Counted from the stretch's first letter, positions 12,302-27,300 are shown. The stretch is DNA of 64,000 nt from Trissonchulus latispiculum (GCA_030248195.1 JASAND010015681.1:1-64000), one strand, 5' to 3'. Notes: a model not told the origin generated them from the letters alone. Translations and numbers: made by a program.

Positions 12302-12336
12302 AGGATCATACCATTTCCATCAGCTCCTGGCGGTGC
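12302..12336 (-). CDS. Exon 9 (terminal coding exon) of the zinc-finger gene
   Basis: The acceptor TTTATTTCAG lies immediately before 12336. The first base completes Met655 and the next codon supplies H656, the last zinc ligand of the second C2H2 finger. Eight further codons follow and a TGA stop lies at 12308-12306. A strong donor (GTAAGT) begins at 12301, so the stop sits four bases from the exon end and a 3'UTR intron would be expected. An alternative donor GTATGA inside the exon could skip the stop and lead to unseen exons below 12.3 kb. Confidence 0.7.
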
Positions 12337-15300
12337 CTGAAATAAAGCAGTTTGAACATTAATATGCAGGAATACGACAACTTACGAAGAAAATAGTAGC
12401 GAATCGGGTGTACTTGGTAGTCGCTAAATTAATGACTCGAAAATATGCAGTACTCAATGGAGACAGCTGAAGTGAAGTCCCATGTGTCTCCTTAACGAAC
12501 CAACTCTTTGATCCAGAAAGCTGCCTTCCAGCCATGTGCAGCCAGACCCCTGTTTTCACAACTACCAGCATAATTAATTAAAAATTTCTACTGACTGCTA
12601 GGCCCAAGCTTCAAAGCTGCCATTTGCCAATACGATTTGGTACACATGCCCCTACCTGCAGAAAATTACTAGACGTTATCTGCATCTATTGGAATTACTC
12701 TGCAAAGTTGAAGTTTCGGCAAAAATTTAAAACTTTTTGGCTAACGAAAGGAAAATTTTACTACTGGTGCGAGCTATAAGGCTATAGGTTGGCATAAGAG
12801 GAGGCCCTATAGGAATACTCATTTGTGCCAAGTGGCAAGAAATTCCGCCGCGTGAAAAAAATTTTTATGTCAACTTTAATCTTCAAAAACTGCCGAAACC
12901 GCCATTTTCAGTCTGTCGGATCCTGTGTTGAGCCTTTCTGCAGATATCGGAGTAGCAAACCTTCACTAATCTATGTGAAATTTTTTGTGGGTGTGTTTCG
13001 ACCTCGCTGAGTTCAAATATCTCAAAAAATTTTAATTTCAAAAAATTTGATATTTTCGATTTCTGGGGTACCATTGCCCAAAAAAGGCGTTTTTGGCAAT
13101 TTTTGAAGATTAAAGTTGACATTAAAAATTTTTCACGCGGCAGAATTTCTTGCCTAAAATTTTCCTTTGAAGAGTAATTCCTATAGATGCAGATAAGATA
13201 CAGACATCTAGTATTTTTCCGCAGGTAGGGGCATATGTGGCAAATTTCGCAAATGGCAGCTTTGAAGCTTGGGCCTAGCAGTCAGCAGAAATGTTTAATT
13301 AATTATGTTGGTAGTTGTGAAAAAAAAAGGAGGGGTCGGGCACATAAACGCGACGGCTGCACATGGCTGGACAGCAGCTAATGTCTCAGTACCCGATATT
13401 TTTCGACTACACCTATACTTTATATCCTCGCAAAAAAGTAGGCCAATCGGACAAAGTCGGGGCAAACCTTTAGTAGCTCCCCCTTTAAGGGGGGAGTTCA
13501 ACTTTTATAGGCAATGATATCGCTCATTTTTGGGTATAATATACTTAGCTACTTTCAAAACACAAATACTTTCAAAAAATCGCTAAGTTTTGCTAAAGAA
13601 GCAATGTTTGCAAAAAATTGCTGAGAGATGTACTCTCTTTGTAACTTTACTGTAAGTCTTTTTTCCGCAAACAAGTAATCTAGTTAAAGCTTTTCCAAGC
13701 ATGTCGGTCAATAAATGACCAATTTTGCACGTCATCTCATCTATAGTTGTCAAACTTGCAAGGTTTTGCTCAATCCCGAATCAAACAGAAGTCGTCTCCG
13801 CATATTCTAAGGTCAATGTATGATTTGTGGACCCCCTCCCATCCCAACTCCCTTGGACAATTGATAAAATAACACCAAGAGTACATCATGATCAGACTAT
13901 GAAACTAAGCCTAGTGCTGTTATCAGAGTAAAAACTATGCTCAGTTCGCTAATGGCTGATCCCCACAAATTGGACCAATCACTTCAAACAATTTTGGCCG
14001 CTTCACTTGTATGCTAAGCTCAAAAACACAACTACTCAGTTGGTTCAATGTGCGTCTGTTGCGAACTTTAGAACACAAACGTAGCGTGCGAATTTCTGTA
14101 GAAATGAATGAAGTTAAAACTTGAAAAATATAAACATTTTAGGGTTTATGATCCTTGGATGTAGGGATTGTGATCACACGTGACTGACATAGCGTCGCTA
14201 CTACATATTTTGTTGAGGTTATAGATCCAATTTGTGGGGGGAGGATCAGCCGATTGCGAACAGAGCATAGTTTTTGCTCTGATAACAGAGGCTAGGCTTA
14301 GTGTCCCATTTTTATCATTATGTACTCTTGCTAACATGAATGAATAAAGAAGATTATTGACTTACATCTTCGTGCGATGGATTCGCATACCCTTCAGGGT
14401 AGCGAATCCCCGATCGCAGAAGGTGCACTGATGGATGGCACCGCCTGGCTGGATTGGCTGGACTGGCTGCGGCAGGGGAACGGGAAGGGCTGGCTGAGGC
14501 GGCTGCGGCATCGGGGCTGGCTGAGGCGGCTGAGGCGGCTGCGGTGGCTGCGGTGGCTGGGGAGGGGCCGGCTGGGCTGGCTGGGCAGCCGGCTCCCTGT
14601 GCATCCGCCCGGCGTGGATCCGGAGGCCCCGAGGCGAATCGAAGGCCTTCCCACAGCCGGGCACTTGGCAGGCTGAAATAAATAGAGAAAAACGTAAATA
14701 TAGACCGATTTATGATTTATTTATTTACATTGACTGTAAATATAAAAACAAGAGTGCATAATCGCAAGAAGAAGAGTAAGAAACTAGAGGGCTTCTCTTC
14801 TTGGCATTGCACCAAACGGGGGAAAATGGGTCACGGTTCTGCGGGGGGTATGCAAAAGGGGTCCCAGTTTGGGGGAAACCAACAGCCAATAAGATTCATT
14901 CAATCTTAGTCTAACTTGACGACCCCCCCCCCGAACGGGGACCCTCTTCTGCCTACCCCTCCCCACCAAACGAGGACCTTTTGCTACCCCCATAAAACGG
15001 GAAGGGGGTATGCTTGTCGACCGCCCACCAAACGGGGGAACACTCGCGTATTGTGGCGGAGCACCGTTACTCTTTTTCTTATATATAGTGCAATTACGCA
15101 CTCCTGATAAAAAGCAAACACTAAGTAGGCCAAAAACGCTCTCCATGACCGCTGCAGCGCCGCCATAACTGACCTGACCGGGCGATGCAAGCCGGTCCGC
15201 CAGTCTGGTCGAAAGTGGCCTCTCAATACAGGCCGCCCGATACCAGTTTTGGTCTATGTTTGGTGTCCTGTACAAAAGGTTTTGCACTAAACGATGCGTG

Positions 15301-18300
15301 GAGTCTACTCCCGATTATGCATAGCAGATAATATCACGCACTGGCTTCCTTCAATCTACAGACCGGCCGATCTCAGTTTGTGATGTTAATTCGCAGAGCC
15401 AATTGGCATAACTACCTTGCTGTCACATACCAAACGTGTTCACAAGACCTATCTGATTTGAAAGTAACAAGCTGGATTCCTATGATTCCTATTCCTATTA
15501 TTCCTTTGATTATAGGTGCCGATGGCAAGACAACGATTTCAGGACACCTGCCGACCGTTCTCGAAGCTCACCCCGCCCCTAAGAGGAGTGTTTTTGGTGG
15601 TTCCGGCAAATTTGCTGGAAATTTGGAAACATCTGATCCATCCCTCCCCAAAACACTTCGTCTCCAGCCCTGCACACTTTTGTAAAGATTAGGCTCCGCC
15701 GGGAATCGAACCTCGGACCTCCCGAACGCAGTCAGGCGGGCAACCACGGAGCCACGAGAGAAGAGCGCACAACTTGGATAAAGAGGGATTTAATCGGACA
15801 GCAAAACAGTAAATCCGGCGGCATCCGAAAATCCGTCCCGTTTGCCAACTCTGGCACGAAATCCTTTATCAGAGCTCTTTTATAACGTCTACTTTCATCA
15901 GTCAGAATCGTATTAGTCAGAATTTCATTAGTCAGAATTTCATTAGTTAGAATTTCATTAGTCAGAATCTAAATTTTGAAATAATATAAGTTGAACTTTC
16001 ATTTGTCAGAATTTCGTAAGTCAGAATTTCATTAGTCAGAATTTCATTAGTCAGAATTTTATTTTTCTTGATTCTTCAAAATTTTGCACGTTGCTGCACA
16101 GCCTCAGGACCTTTCCCGACAAAGTAGGGGAGAGTAGTTTTAAAGCAGAGCTAAATTCAACTCTTTTGTAGCTATTAACTCTTCCTCAAAAAGACCATTG
16201 ATGATTTGCGCCATACCAAGAGTACATAATCCAACAGTTATTACGTACCTACTCTTCGCCATTCTGATTCTTTTAGAATTCAAACGAAACAGTCTATCGT
16301 CATTTCCTATCTGTAAAATGTAGGTAGGTGTACGCGGAACCAATCCAATTGTTGGGAAACCCTTTTGAAAAAAGTTTTGCTCGTTGCTGGTGGTAGAGGT
16401 AGACCCTATTTGTGTCGACTAGAAATCATTTTATGAAATTATCTTCAAGATCAGCCATCTTATTACACTTTGCGCCAGGAAGAACTATGCTTTTCTGCAA
16501 AATTCTGACAAACGAAATTCTGACTAATGAAATTCTGACTAATGAAATTCTGACTTATGAAATTCTGACAAATGAAAGTCCAACTTATATTATTTCAAAA
16601 ACCTAAATTCTGACTAATGAAATTCTGACTAATGAAAGTTTGAAAAGTTAGTTTCTGACTAATGAAATTCTGACATATGAAATTCTGACTACTGAAGATA
16701 AACCTTTTATAATTATTAATTTTTCAAATGAAACAACGTAATTCAAATTACCGTGAAAGCCGCCATACTGAGGGACGTCAATGTCCCGCAGGGCCATTCC
16801 TTCGACCGCCTAAACAAAAACAACCAACACATTAATTGCTAATTATTTAATTAATTACTAGCTAGTAAGTAATTAATAGCAGAAGATGAGATTCCAAGTA
16901 TACTTAAAACCATTCGTTATGAATTAGAAATTTTGCTACTGTAATTGAAATTAACGAGACCAGTCTACATCGAAGCTATACACAGTTAATAACATTAACA
17001 GACAACAATACAATTCACCATATTTCATTATCCTGTACACTTACCCGGAGTTCTTCGACCTGGGCTGGCTCCAAGGCCGTTCCTGAAACAAAAATATATA
17101 TATAATAAAAATAATAATGATAAAACGAAATCATTTGTCACTATCTGGTTACTCCAGATTTAATTTAATCTGGTAATAAGGCAGATCCATCATCTACACT
17201 AATACACTATTTAACAACGCATTGGTGAAGCGAATTTTTCTTCTGCGGCAATGTCTAATGCAATCATAGTCATGTCACCTATGGCCTCTCTAAGGTAAAG
17301 ATTAGTGTGAAGGGTTGAAATCAGGATTGAAAGATGTTAAGAAAAGTGTCCAGGACGGGGATCGAACCGCCCAGCCTTGGTTTAGAAGTCGAACGCAGAA
17401 CCGCTTGCGCCACACCTTTGACAGCGAAACTAGATTAGTACTTTGATTTCAACCTTTCTGAGTTGCTGATATTTAACAATAGTTATCACTGACAGTCAAA
17501 GCTTAAAGTTTACCTCCGCGGCGGTCGATGACGCCCTGCCTGGCGGCTTCCGCTTCTGCGGCCCGCATCGGGCGTCGGACCAGGCGCCGATTTTGAGGCG
17601 GCTGAGGCGGCTGCGGCGGCTGTTGAGGCGGTGGCGGTGGCGGTGGTGGTGGCGGCGGCGGTGGCGGAGGCGGTGGCGGTGGCGGTGGCGGTGGTGGTGG
17701 CGGAGGCGGTGGCGGTGGCGGTGGCGGTGGCGGTGGCGGTGGGGGTGGCGGTGGTGGTGGCGGAGGCTGTTGCTGCTGCTGTTGCTGCTGTTGTAGCTGT
17801 TGCAGTTGCCTGGTGGCGGCAGGCAGCAACTGCGGCTCCGGGGCCGGCCGGTCGCAAGGCCTCTGAAACAGCAAAAAGATCAGATTTAGAATAGGGAAGA
17901 TCTGAACATGAACAATACAGATTTGCAAAACTGTTTAGATAATCAGTTTTTTGGAATGTATTAAGGTGGTGATTCCCTTTGGTCACATAAAGTTTGCACC
18001 ATTATTACTCATTCATTACTTGGAGTTAAGAAGCCATTTTTATATCAAAATGTAGCTTGACATTTTCTCTTTTTAATAAATGCACGAAACTAATGAACTA
18101 ATGTTGCTTTTCTAAAATATTTTTAACACATTTCAGAAGAAGTATAATTTTCCAGAATTTTCGCAGACTCAAGTAAATTTTTTCGTGAGACATCGGTTAT
18201 ATAATTCGCTACTTCCATCAAGTAGCTGGGGACGATCTTTTATTTATTGTGAAATCGCTCTTTGTTATAGAGAAATAAGCTGATGTGTGTGTGTAACCTG

Positions 18301-21300
18301 GATTTTACCTACTTTTTCCAAATTTGTCAAGCGATTATTTAAGCTAGAAAGCAGCAATCGAGGCAACTAAAAAATTGTCCCTGGGTATATTTGTGCAGCA
18401 CACATTTGTTCAGTAGCAGCCCTCTAGCTTGTGTGGGATGTTACCCATTAGGGCACTGATAGCCAGCGGCGCAGCACTGAAAATTATATGTTGTGCTATC
18501 TTCATACGTGTGACGTAAAGTAAATTCTATTTGATGAAATTATACAACTTTGAACTATTTTGACAATTGTCTTATTCATGAATGATGAAAGTGATTTCTT
18601 TTTGGGCTAGCTACGCCAGTAGCACAAAGTATATATAAGAGAGAAAAAGTGCAGGCTGAAGTTAGTTGCAGTTGGTGTGTCAACAAGGCTGGGGGTTGAT
18701 TTATTATTGGGTAGGAGTTGTTGGGCTAGGTTTAGGTTTTGGGAGTAAGTAACGCCCTCCCTCGTGTGCTTTATTCCCGCTTATTGTGCTCCTTTGTATT
18801 TTGTATCAATCCTGTATGTCTATTTCAAAGTTGGAGTGAGTAGTTTATGTCTGGTACAGTAAAGTCTAGCGGTATTTTAGTCTATCAGTTTAGGGACGGT
18901 CGTTTAGGGTCCGCAAGTAGTTCTATCTCAATTTACTCGCTAATTTACGATACTCTCGCATCTTCTCTCAACTGGCTAGGACTAGACATCACACACTGAG
19001 CACCTACTTGCAATCAACTAGTGAAGTCCGACATAGTTTATTCTAGAGGTACACACACAGTACTTCACAAATAGTGGCGACAGTGATTTTGCAATAGATG
19101 TCCAAAGTTCTAGCTTTTTCTGAGAAGAAAAGGGAGCACGATAAGCGAAACAAACAAAGAGCACAACTTTGGGGGCTCTTATCGTATTTTGACGGACCGG
19201 TCGAATTAGACAGAGGGACTCCCATGGCTTCAAAACAAGGTATTGCAAAATCGGGGGGTCGTGGTCGGGGGGGTGTCTCCCCCAACGCTAGTCCGGGAGG
19301 AACGGCTCCAGGCATTGGAAGGGGGACCCCCAGAAGACCGGAAGGTTATGTCCCTGATATCCCTCCACAATTATGGGAAGGGCAAAATTCCAAAGCGAAA
19401 CCGGTAACAGATAGAGGATCAGGGGGGCGAGGGGGACCCTCCCGGATTCCTCCCCCACCCACAAGTTCACGGCGGGCTCAGTCCCAATTGGGGGTTTCTA
19501 CCCCCACAGCCCCGTCCACTACATCTTCTGAAGCCCCGTATGACGGTCATTTAAGTAAAACTTTTGGGGGGGGCCAGTGACTCGATCACAATCTGAGGCT
19601 ACCCGCCCCCAAGTTTCGCAGTCTGCGGGTTCCCGGTCCTCAGCGTCGCAGTCGGGGGGCCCCCAAGTGCTGTCAGATGCCACCCCCCCCCGGAAATAGT
19701 AGTTTCGGGGGAGGAAACAACGGTTAAATCTTTGTCTGGGGGGCCTGAATTGTTGCAGACTTCAGATTTCCCTCAGGAGGGGCAAATGCTCACTCCCAGC
19801 CCCCAATTTGACGCCTTTGACGATTTTGTTGAAATTGACGACTCAGACTCGCAAGATGAGCAACTTTTGTCCGCTATGCAGAATTATTTGGACTACAGGC
19901 GGAAAGATCTTGGTTTGGCGCCAGTCGCAGTTTCGGAACTTTTGGGGGGGAAAAGTTCGGGAGCAAAAAGTTCGGGATCAAAAAGTTCGGGGGAGAAAAG
20001 TTCGGGGGAAAATAATCCCGAACCGGTTCCGAACCAAACTTCTGAAAATGACTTGATGCAGCTACAACATCAGCAAGTCCCTCCCACTCCCGCGAAGTCT
20101 GCAGCTGCGGCCCCTCCCCTGGCCCAGGACGTTACGGCAGAAAACCCGACGGAAGATTAGGTGGGTATGATCAGAACCGGGGGGCGCCCGCCCCTCCTCC
20201 CCAGGGTCGACCGGAATCTTTTGCGCCCGAGTGCCAGTTGCAATCGCAAAGTACGTCTAATTTTACGTCAGGGCAAGGGTGCAGTTCGGCTTCGTCGTCC
20301 CGGGGCCAGGTGGGGCAACCCACTTTGGGAGTCCCCAGCCTTGCAAACGGCGCCCAAGGGGGATCACCTAATTTTGGGCAAAATTCAGGACATGTTTGGT
20401 GTCCACCGTCTGCACAGCATCCGCAAGGTACGTTCCAGCGTGCTTCTCCTTTAGGTCAAGTACAGCCCGCCCAAAACGTTCAACAACCGGCCCAAATGCC
20501 ATCGTCTATGCCGGGTTTTTCTCAATCACAATCCCCGGCTCAGCAGCAATTATATACGTATACACCTCAGATTGTGCAGCCTGTGCCGTCTACGGCACAA
20601 TCCGGCTATTATGCCGTTGACATGTACGGAAATCCAGTATACGTATATAATTCACCGGCACAATTTGCTGCGGGAACTTCTGTCGCATTACAACCGGCGG
20701 CCCCAACATACGTACCGGTGCCCAACCAACCGGTTACTGGTCCCGCGGCATCAGCTGTAAATCAGACGGTGGAAACCAGTCCACAGAACGCCCAAACGTC
20801 AGATTTTGTATTTTGGGAAACTCAAGGGTGGCTTCTGACCCGCCTCCTCCGCCGGATAGGGGGGCGCCCCCCCGGGTTTTTCTGCACAGCAAGTTAGTGA
20901 ACCTACCCCCAAAAAGAGGGGTAAAGGCAGTAAAATGCCCTATGGCTGAAATTCTTCCGATTGATGCTTGTGAGGTCCAAGATGAACTTCCAGAAGTGAA
21001 GTCTGCACAAAAAGGGGTAACAGCTCCACCCGAACCCCCCGACCCTCCCCTAACAAGTGACTTGAGCTTGGGAGACGGTGGGGAGAAAGTTTTGAAATCG
21101 TGTCTTTTACAGGGGAAGGACCTTTCCTTTATTAAAGAAGGGCATAGTTTGGGTTTACCTCTAATTCCTGTAGCTTTTTCAGATGAAGTTAAAGTTTGGG
21201 TGGAGGACCAGCCGGTTTTTCGGCTACGGGAGGAGTCAGAAACTCTTTTGGCTCCTCCCTTTTCTAAATTTGGTCTTGTATGGGGGGAAGGTTGGCCTCA

Positions 21301-24300
21301 GGAGGTGAGGGGGGTTGACCCCGCCCTCCTGGAGTCGCCTTCGTTGGCAGCTCAGCTTGCGCCTGGGTTCGACCGGGCCGGTTTAGCTGCTGAACCTCCG
21401 TCACAGAACTTATTTTTTCAAGTCTAAGTCATCCCGAATTTGTCATACCGAGCTTTTCTCATGCCGATCTTGTGACTTCTGTACCAATTTTTTCTACATC
21501 TCATACAAGTCTGCCTCAAACTTTGGACAACAACAGGCATTATTACTATCTATCCACGTCAGTACATCCGGGCGAACACGGATACGTACGTATTCCGTGG
21601 CCTGACCTTTTTCGGGGCACTATTTCGGAATATACGTATGTACGTACACAGGTCCAGAAAAAACGCAAGGACAAATATGATTCTAAGGGTAAACCTATTA
21701 AGTATAAGGAAGGCATGATGGTTTGGAAGGACGTTTCACGAGCAAATATTCCGAAGAGGGCAAGCCGCAAATACCTTCCGGCTTTTGAGGGGCCTTGCCG
21801 GGTCCTTAAAGTTATTTCTCCTACCAACTGTCAAATTCAATCTACTCTCAAGGTAGATGCCCCTCCTGAAACTGTTCATGTGAATAGATTCAAACCGTTT
21901 CTGATGGAATTGACACCCGACCAGTAACCTGTATTTTATTTTCCCCTCAACTGTAGTATGTATGTATCTCACACTACTGATCTCGTTTTGCTGTAATTTG
22001 TTAATTTTGCAATTTCAGGGTTTATACGTATATAATGGTTTTAGGCATATCTATGTTTTCTTCATGTTTAGGTTTATATCTGAATTGTGGTGGTGGGCAT
22101 TGCCCCTTTTAAGCTTATTTTCAGAATTTTTCGGTCAGTTTTTCACACTTTAGGCTCTACCTTCTGATTTTAGTCTGTTTATGTGCTTTTCCTGTCTCTG
22201 AATTTTTTCCTTGATTGAATCCTTTTCTCTTGATAAAATTGTGTGGCCACCTGTAGAATTCTTTTCTTGAATAATCATGTCTAACCGTAAAAATTCGGAT
22301 AATGCTTCCTTAAATTAGAGTTTGTTTCTCAGCATTTTCGTATTGTTGCTACTCGTGGGGGTTCAGCACATTTTCCTCCAAGAGTTCAACAGGTCACTCC
22401 TGAACAATTGCGGCAGATGGCGCAGCATGATCATTTGGCCGAGGATTTTGGCGTTCCTGCTCGGGGTCATGTCGGGTGGGGTTGAACTCTCCCCCCTCTG
22501 CCCCCTCTTCACCTCCCCCCGATTCTCAAACTATTGAAACTTTACAGAATTTGAATTTATCTGCCAGTCAGGGTGAATTTCTTGATCCCAAAGTTTCGGA
22601 AATTCTTTCACCAAAAAAGGTTCGTTTTCTTATCCCTACCACTATGTCTCATTTTGATCCTATAATTACCTAGCTTGCCCAGCCGGGTAGCACGGTCCCT
22701 GTTTGCCCTTTTGACAGGGACGATTATTTGGCATGGATCCGGAGCCAGCGCATTAGAGAACTTTTTGTTTGGCTTTTCCAGAATGAAATCCTGAGCCTTT
22801 TGAGAAACGGTCTTTGCCACCGCTAATGAAAAGGGTTTTGGCTAACCCCTACGGGTCGCCTCCATTTACGGATATGGTATCCTTTGCCTATTACAGTTCA
22901 TTATGATCCATGTTCTCATTATTTTTCGCCCCCTACTCGTCATTCCCCAAATTCTTTTCATAATCCTACATTTTTGCCTTCCTTTACAAAATATAATTCT
23001 TTATTTCAGGTGGCCACAGGTTTTGATTTCAACTAAATTCTTTTTGGTTTTGGTACTTTTTCCTATATTCGAAGTTTCTTACTTTTCTGAGTTTTGGAAC
23101 GAAAATGTTTTTTATGGAAATTTTTCTGCTGTTTTTCATGTATCTAAAGTTTTCTTTGACTATTATTCCATTACCTTTGTATTTTGCTTTTCTTATATAC
23201 ACGAGGGTTATTTCACTACAGCACACAACAGCGCTCATGGCACTCATTCATATACGTACTCACTTTTGGAGGTTTTTCCAGCTTTTCACTGTTCTTGCTC
23301 CATGTTTGCACTTACTGCTTAGGTTTTCCTTGGGTTCTTCTGGTTGGTGCCTTTGGGGTTGGCTTTCCTGTTTCTGCTTTAGGGGAACGAAATTCGTTGG
23401 GTTGCCTCTCGTCCAGGTTGTGTTTTTCTTAGTCATATATATGATTTTATTTTAGATTCTCTTTAGTCTTGTTTCATATAAAACTTGTGGCAAAAATTTA
23501 TCTTGTGTACGTATTCAAAAGTTCGGATGTTCTTTTGAAGCTAATGCGAATTCTAATCTTCTGTTTTTTCTTTGAAATTTTGAAAAACCGAATGTTTAGT
23601 AATGTTTCTAAAAGCGACTCTGAAGCTGTAAAGCGTTCTGTGCCTTCTGCACGTACGCAGTTAGAAACGGTGGGGGGGCGATTGGCGCAGCTTGAACCCT
23701 GAAGGGGGGGCGTCAGCTTCTCAGTCTTCGGCAGAAGAAAAGTCAGAACCTGTGGAGTTTCCGGAAGACTTAGGGGGCGATGCCATTTTGTTTATGTTTA
23801 TGTTTATGTTTATGTTTAATCTCTTTTAAAAAAATTTTGTCAGATAAACCCCCAGAATTTTTCACTTTTCGGGATCAAATTGATCAAATTGATTGATACT
23901 CGGCCTATATTCGTCATGTTTCGCAGAAAACGGGTTTTTCTCACCCTTTAGCCAGGACGACTACAGTAGTTACGTCCATTGAACAACTGATCCGGTCCGT
24001 TCCTATCTGGGTTGAAGCTGCGCAAAAGGCGGGTTTTTTTGGCTTGGGATTTGGAAGGGGTGTCGGCCAGAGGTTTCTTGGGGATTCCTCCCCACCGTAC
24101 CCTGTCCTTGATTCAAATTGCTATTCCTTCCCGGAAAAGTTGCATTTGTTTCGTTGGTAAATTGATCAGGTTAGTCCTACGAATCCGAAACAGAAACCTA
24201 TTTTATTGGGTATCTATTTGATCCCAGTTTATGTTCTCTTTTTTCAGTGCCCGTCTTGGGACTACCTTCAGTATTTATTGTTCCCGCTTTTCTATAACAT

Positions 24301-27300
24301 GTCCTATCCTCCTTTTGGTCTGAATCCTCTGGCCGATGTCCGGTGATTGTTAGGGGCTTTGGGCATAGATGCCCGCCATTCCGCCACAGATCTTGCGTAT
24401 CTGAGGCGTCAGGTTGTTGCGCGTCTTTCAGACCACCCTATGCAGCAGTGGATTCTAGGGGCCCTTATCCATGGCGCAATAAGAATAAACAGCGGATTCC
24501 TCCGCCGGTGAGTACGTGCGTGGATATCCCTTTGTCTTGCTATCAGGAGGAAATTTTACTATCCAACTAGTTGTGCAAGGCAGCTCCTTGCCGGGGTCTG
24601 CAGCCTTCTCCATCGCTAGCTGATTTGCGCTATGGGGCCCGGCGATTTTTCTAGTTCAGCTGCATCCAGGCCGATTACTCGACAGCACCAGGCTTTGTTA
24701 TCTCAACAGGAGGATCCTCCAACAAGTCTTGAGGATACAACGCCCTCTACGGCAGATCATTCTTTTGGAAGATTCCGACCTGCAGGCGTCTCCATCAACC
24801 GTGGTGGTAACTTTTGAGGAGCCCTCGGAAGTTTTCGGATCTGTGAGTTCTCCAGTTTTGCCTGCTCCGATAAGTTCGGGCTATGTCCCGATAAGTTCGG
24901 GGTCTGTCCCGATAAGTTCGGGCTCTGTCCCGATAAGTTCGGGCTCTGTCCCGATAAGTTCGGGCTCTGTCCCGACAAGTTCGGGCTCTGTCCCGACAAG
25001 TTCGGGCTTTGTCCCGATAAGTTCGGGCTCTGTCCCGACAAGTTCGGGCTCTGCTCCGATAAGTTCGGTCTCTGTCGCGATAAGTTCGGGGTTCGCTCCG
25101 ATAAGTTCGGGACCCCCCCAAAAAAGTTCGGGCCTTCTTGCAACAAGTTCGGGATTACCATTAGTAAGTTCGGGCTCTACAATACTCGGGTCTATCACGA
25201 CCTCTGGTATTTCAGCTGTTGTGGAAACGGGACAACAGGGTTTGGGTGAACACATGGTGGCTTCTAACATGCACCGTATTCCGGACACGGGCGAGCGGGG
25301 TCACCACCCGTATTTGAAGATCTATGGGCATGAATACCGTTTTTCGGAGAGCGGTTACCATCATCGTAAAATCGACTACTGGTTTTGCTTGCCTGAGCCG
25401 GCTCGATACTTGCCCGTTCCAGGCTATGCAAGGGTCGAAGCATTATACCAGGGGCTGGTTCCATTAGTCAGTTCCGTTTCGCCGCTTTTGGGAACATCCT
25501 AAAATCCATGTTCGGGCATTTGTTATGCTTGATGTCATCCGAGCGAAGGCCCAGGTTTGTCCATTGTATCGCAAGTGGCTAGCGGCGACGAGGCCTCTCG
25601 AAACGAGTATTGGGGAGTCGGCAAGACAAGGGCTATGCTTAGCCACATGGGGCCACAGGATTATACGCGTTTGACGTGTTTAAATCCGACCCCTGCGGCT
25701 CCCCACTAAAATTAGATGAGCAAGCTCCACATGGTCTTACGGAGTGAACTGTTCTTCGATTTGCCAGATTTGGTCACGGCAATGCGAGCGGACCACCGGG
25801 TACAGGAGATCAGGGCGATTGAGGCCGAAAATGTGTAGGGGGCGTTGTTGTGCGTTGTTGTTGTTCTGCAGCCCCGTGTATATGGAAAATTTTCTGAAAA
25901 CTTCTTTAGTGCCCGAGCTGATCCTCAAAAAATTTTGTTTATATTTTCGTGATAATTCAATCTTTCCACGCTGACCTTAGGGGCCTCTTTCTTCGATTAA
26001 ATTTTACTTTGGAAATTTCTTTTTCTGTTCTGTTGAATTTTCCTCTAGTTTTTCGTTCGCTCGGGCACATCTACTATTTTACGTGTTTCTGCTTATCTAT
26101 CTTACGGTCTGAAGGGGTTCTGGGGTGGGCGAGTCGCTTTGTTGACCTAAGACTTGGACACGGAGTGACCCGTCTCCCCCAGACCCTTGTTTCTTATCTA
26201 CTTACATTTGACTAGTATTTAACAGTTTTCGAGTCTTCGCCGTGGTGTGGGTTTCCGAAGGTTGTTACCTAAAACTGGGTCATCTTTGGGGCACTCACAC
26301 CGCTGCGACCATGCTACAGTTGAGGGGCTTTGTGATGTATTCTGTTTGTTTTTGCATTTTATTCTATGGCATTTTGTTTGAGCCTTTAATTACTGTGCTT
26401 TATGTTACTACTTTAATTTTTGTTTGTGTTTAGGTGATGGTGTTCTTGTTGTAACCGGTCCCCATACCCCCATTTTGCGCCAGGCGTGCCCCACGACGGA
26501 TGCTGAACGGAAGCTGGACCATGTTGTCATTGTTCTGTATTATCTATACTCTCACCCAGACTGTAATGGCCGGTATCTCAGACGGCGAACTGCTTTTGTT
26601 GTGGTCAACATCTGGACTGGGTTTGACTGGTTATGGAGGTGGCTCTACTTGCCTCCACTGTACTCTGGACCGATGTCCGATGTCTTTTCTGTTGTGACCT
26701 GGTTTCACCATCCTTGGCCTGGGCCACTACTCATGGCCTGTGTATTTCTTTGGGGTCCTTTCTGACTGTTTGCTGGGTCTCGGTTATACCCCGGTCACTT
26801 TTCTATGGCCTTTGCCGGTTTGGCCAATTTTCCATCCTGCGTCTGGCCGTTCTTGAGTCGGCTTTCCGCTGCGGCCGCTTTCGGCCGATTGTACTGTCTG
26901 GCCTGACCTTTCTGTCGGGTCCGAGTCCCTCTATTCGGACTTTTCTTCTTGTCGGGTCTGTTCCCGGCGTCTGCTAGAACTGTCCTGATGCTCCCACTAT
27001 GAAATCGTGGTCTCTTCGGTGCACGCCTAGGACGCTTGGCTTCTCCCATTGATGTGTTTTGTTGTGAATTTTCATTCCATTTTTTGTATTTTTATATATA
27101 TTACGAGCGGGGGGTTATCTTTTCTTGTTGCATGGGGAAGGGACCTTTTTAATTTCTCCTCTGGTTTTCTTTCTTTGATAGATATTTCTGTTTCCCCTCA
27201 GTTGTTTTGATAGTTTTCTTTGGTAGCTAATTTTTACGCGTTGGCCATGTTTTGCCATGTATAACGCTGCCTTAACGTACCTGCCTTATTTTGGTTTTTC

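Noticed and set aside
15880..16055. CRISPR-like array (regular ~16-bp repeats)
   Set aside because: Repeats are contiguous without unique spacers, and an inverted copy follows; this is a foldback minisatellite in a eukaryotic genome.
17510..17986. Ala/Thr-repeat reading frame over the poly-Pro exon
   Set aside because: Phase does not match exon 4 or exon 6; the poly-Gln/poly-Pro frame does.
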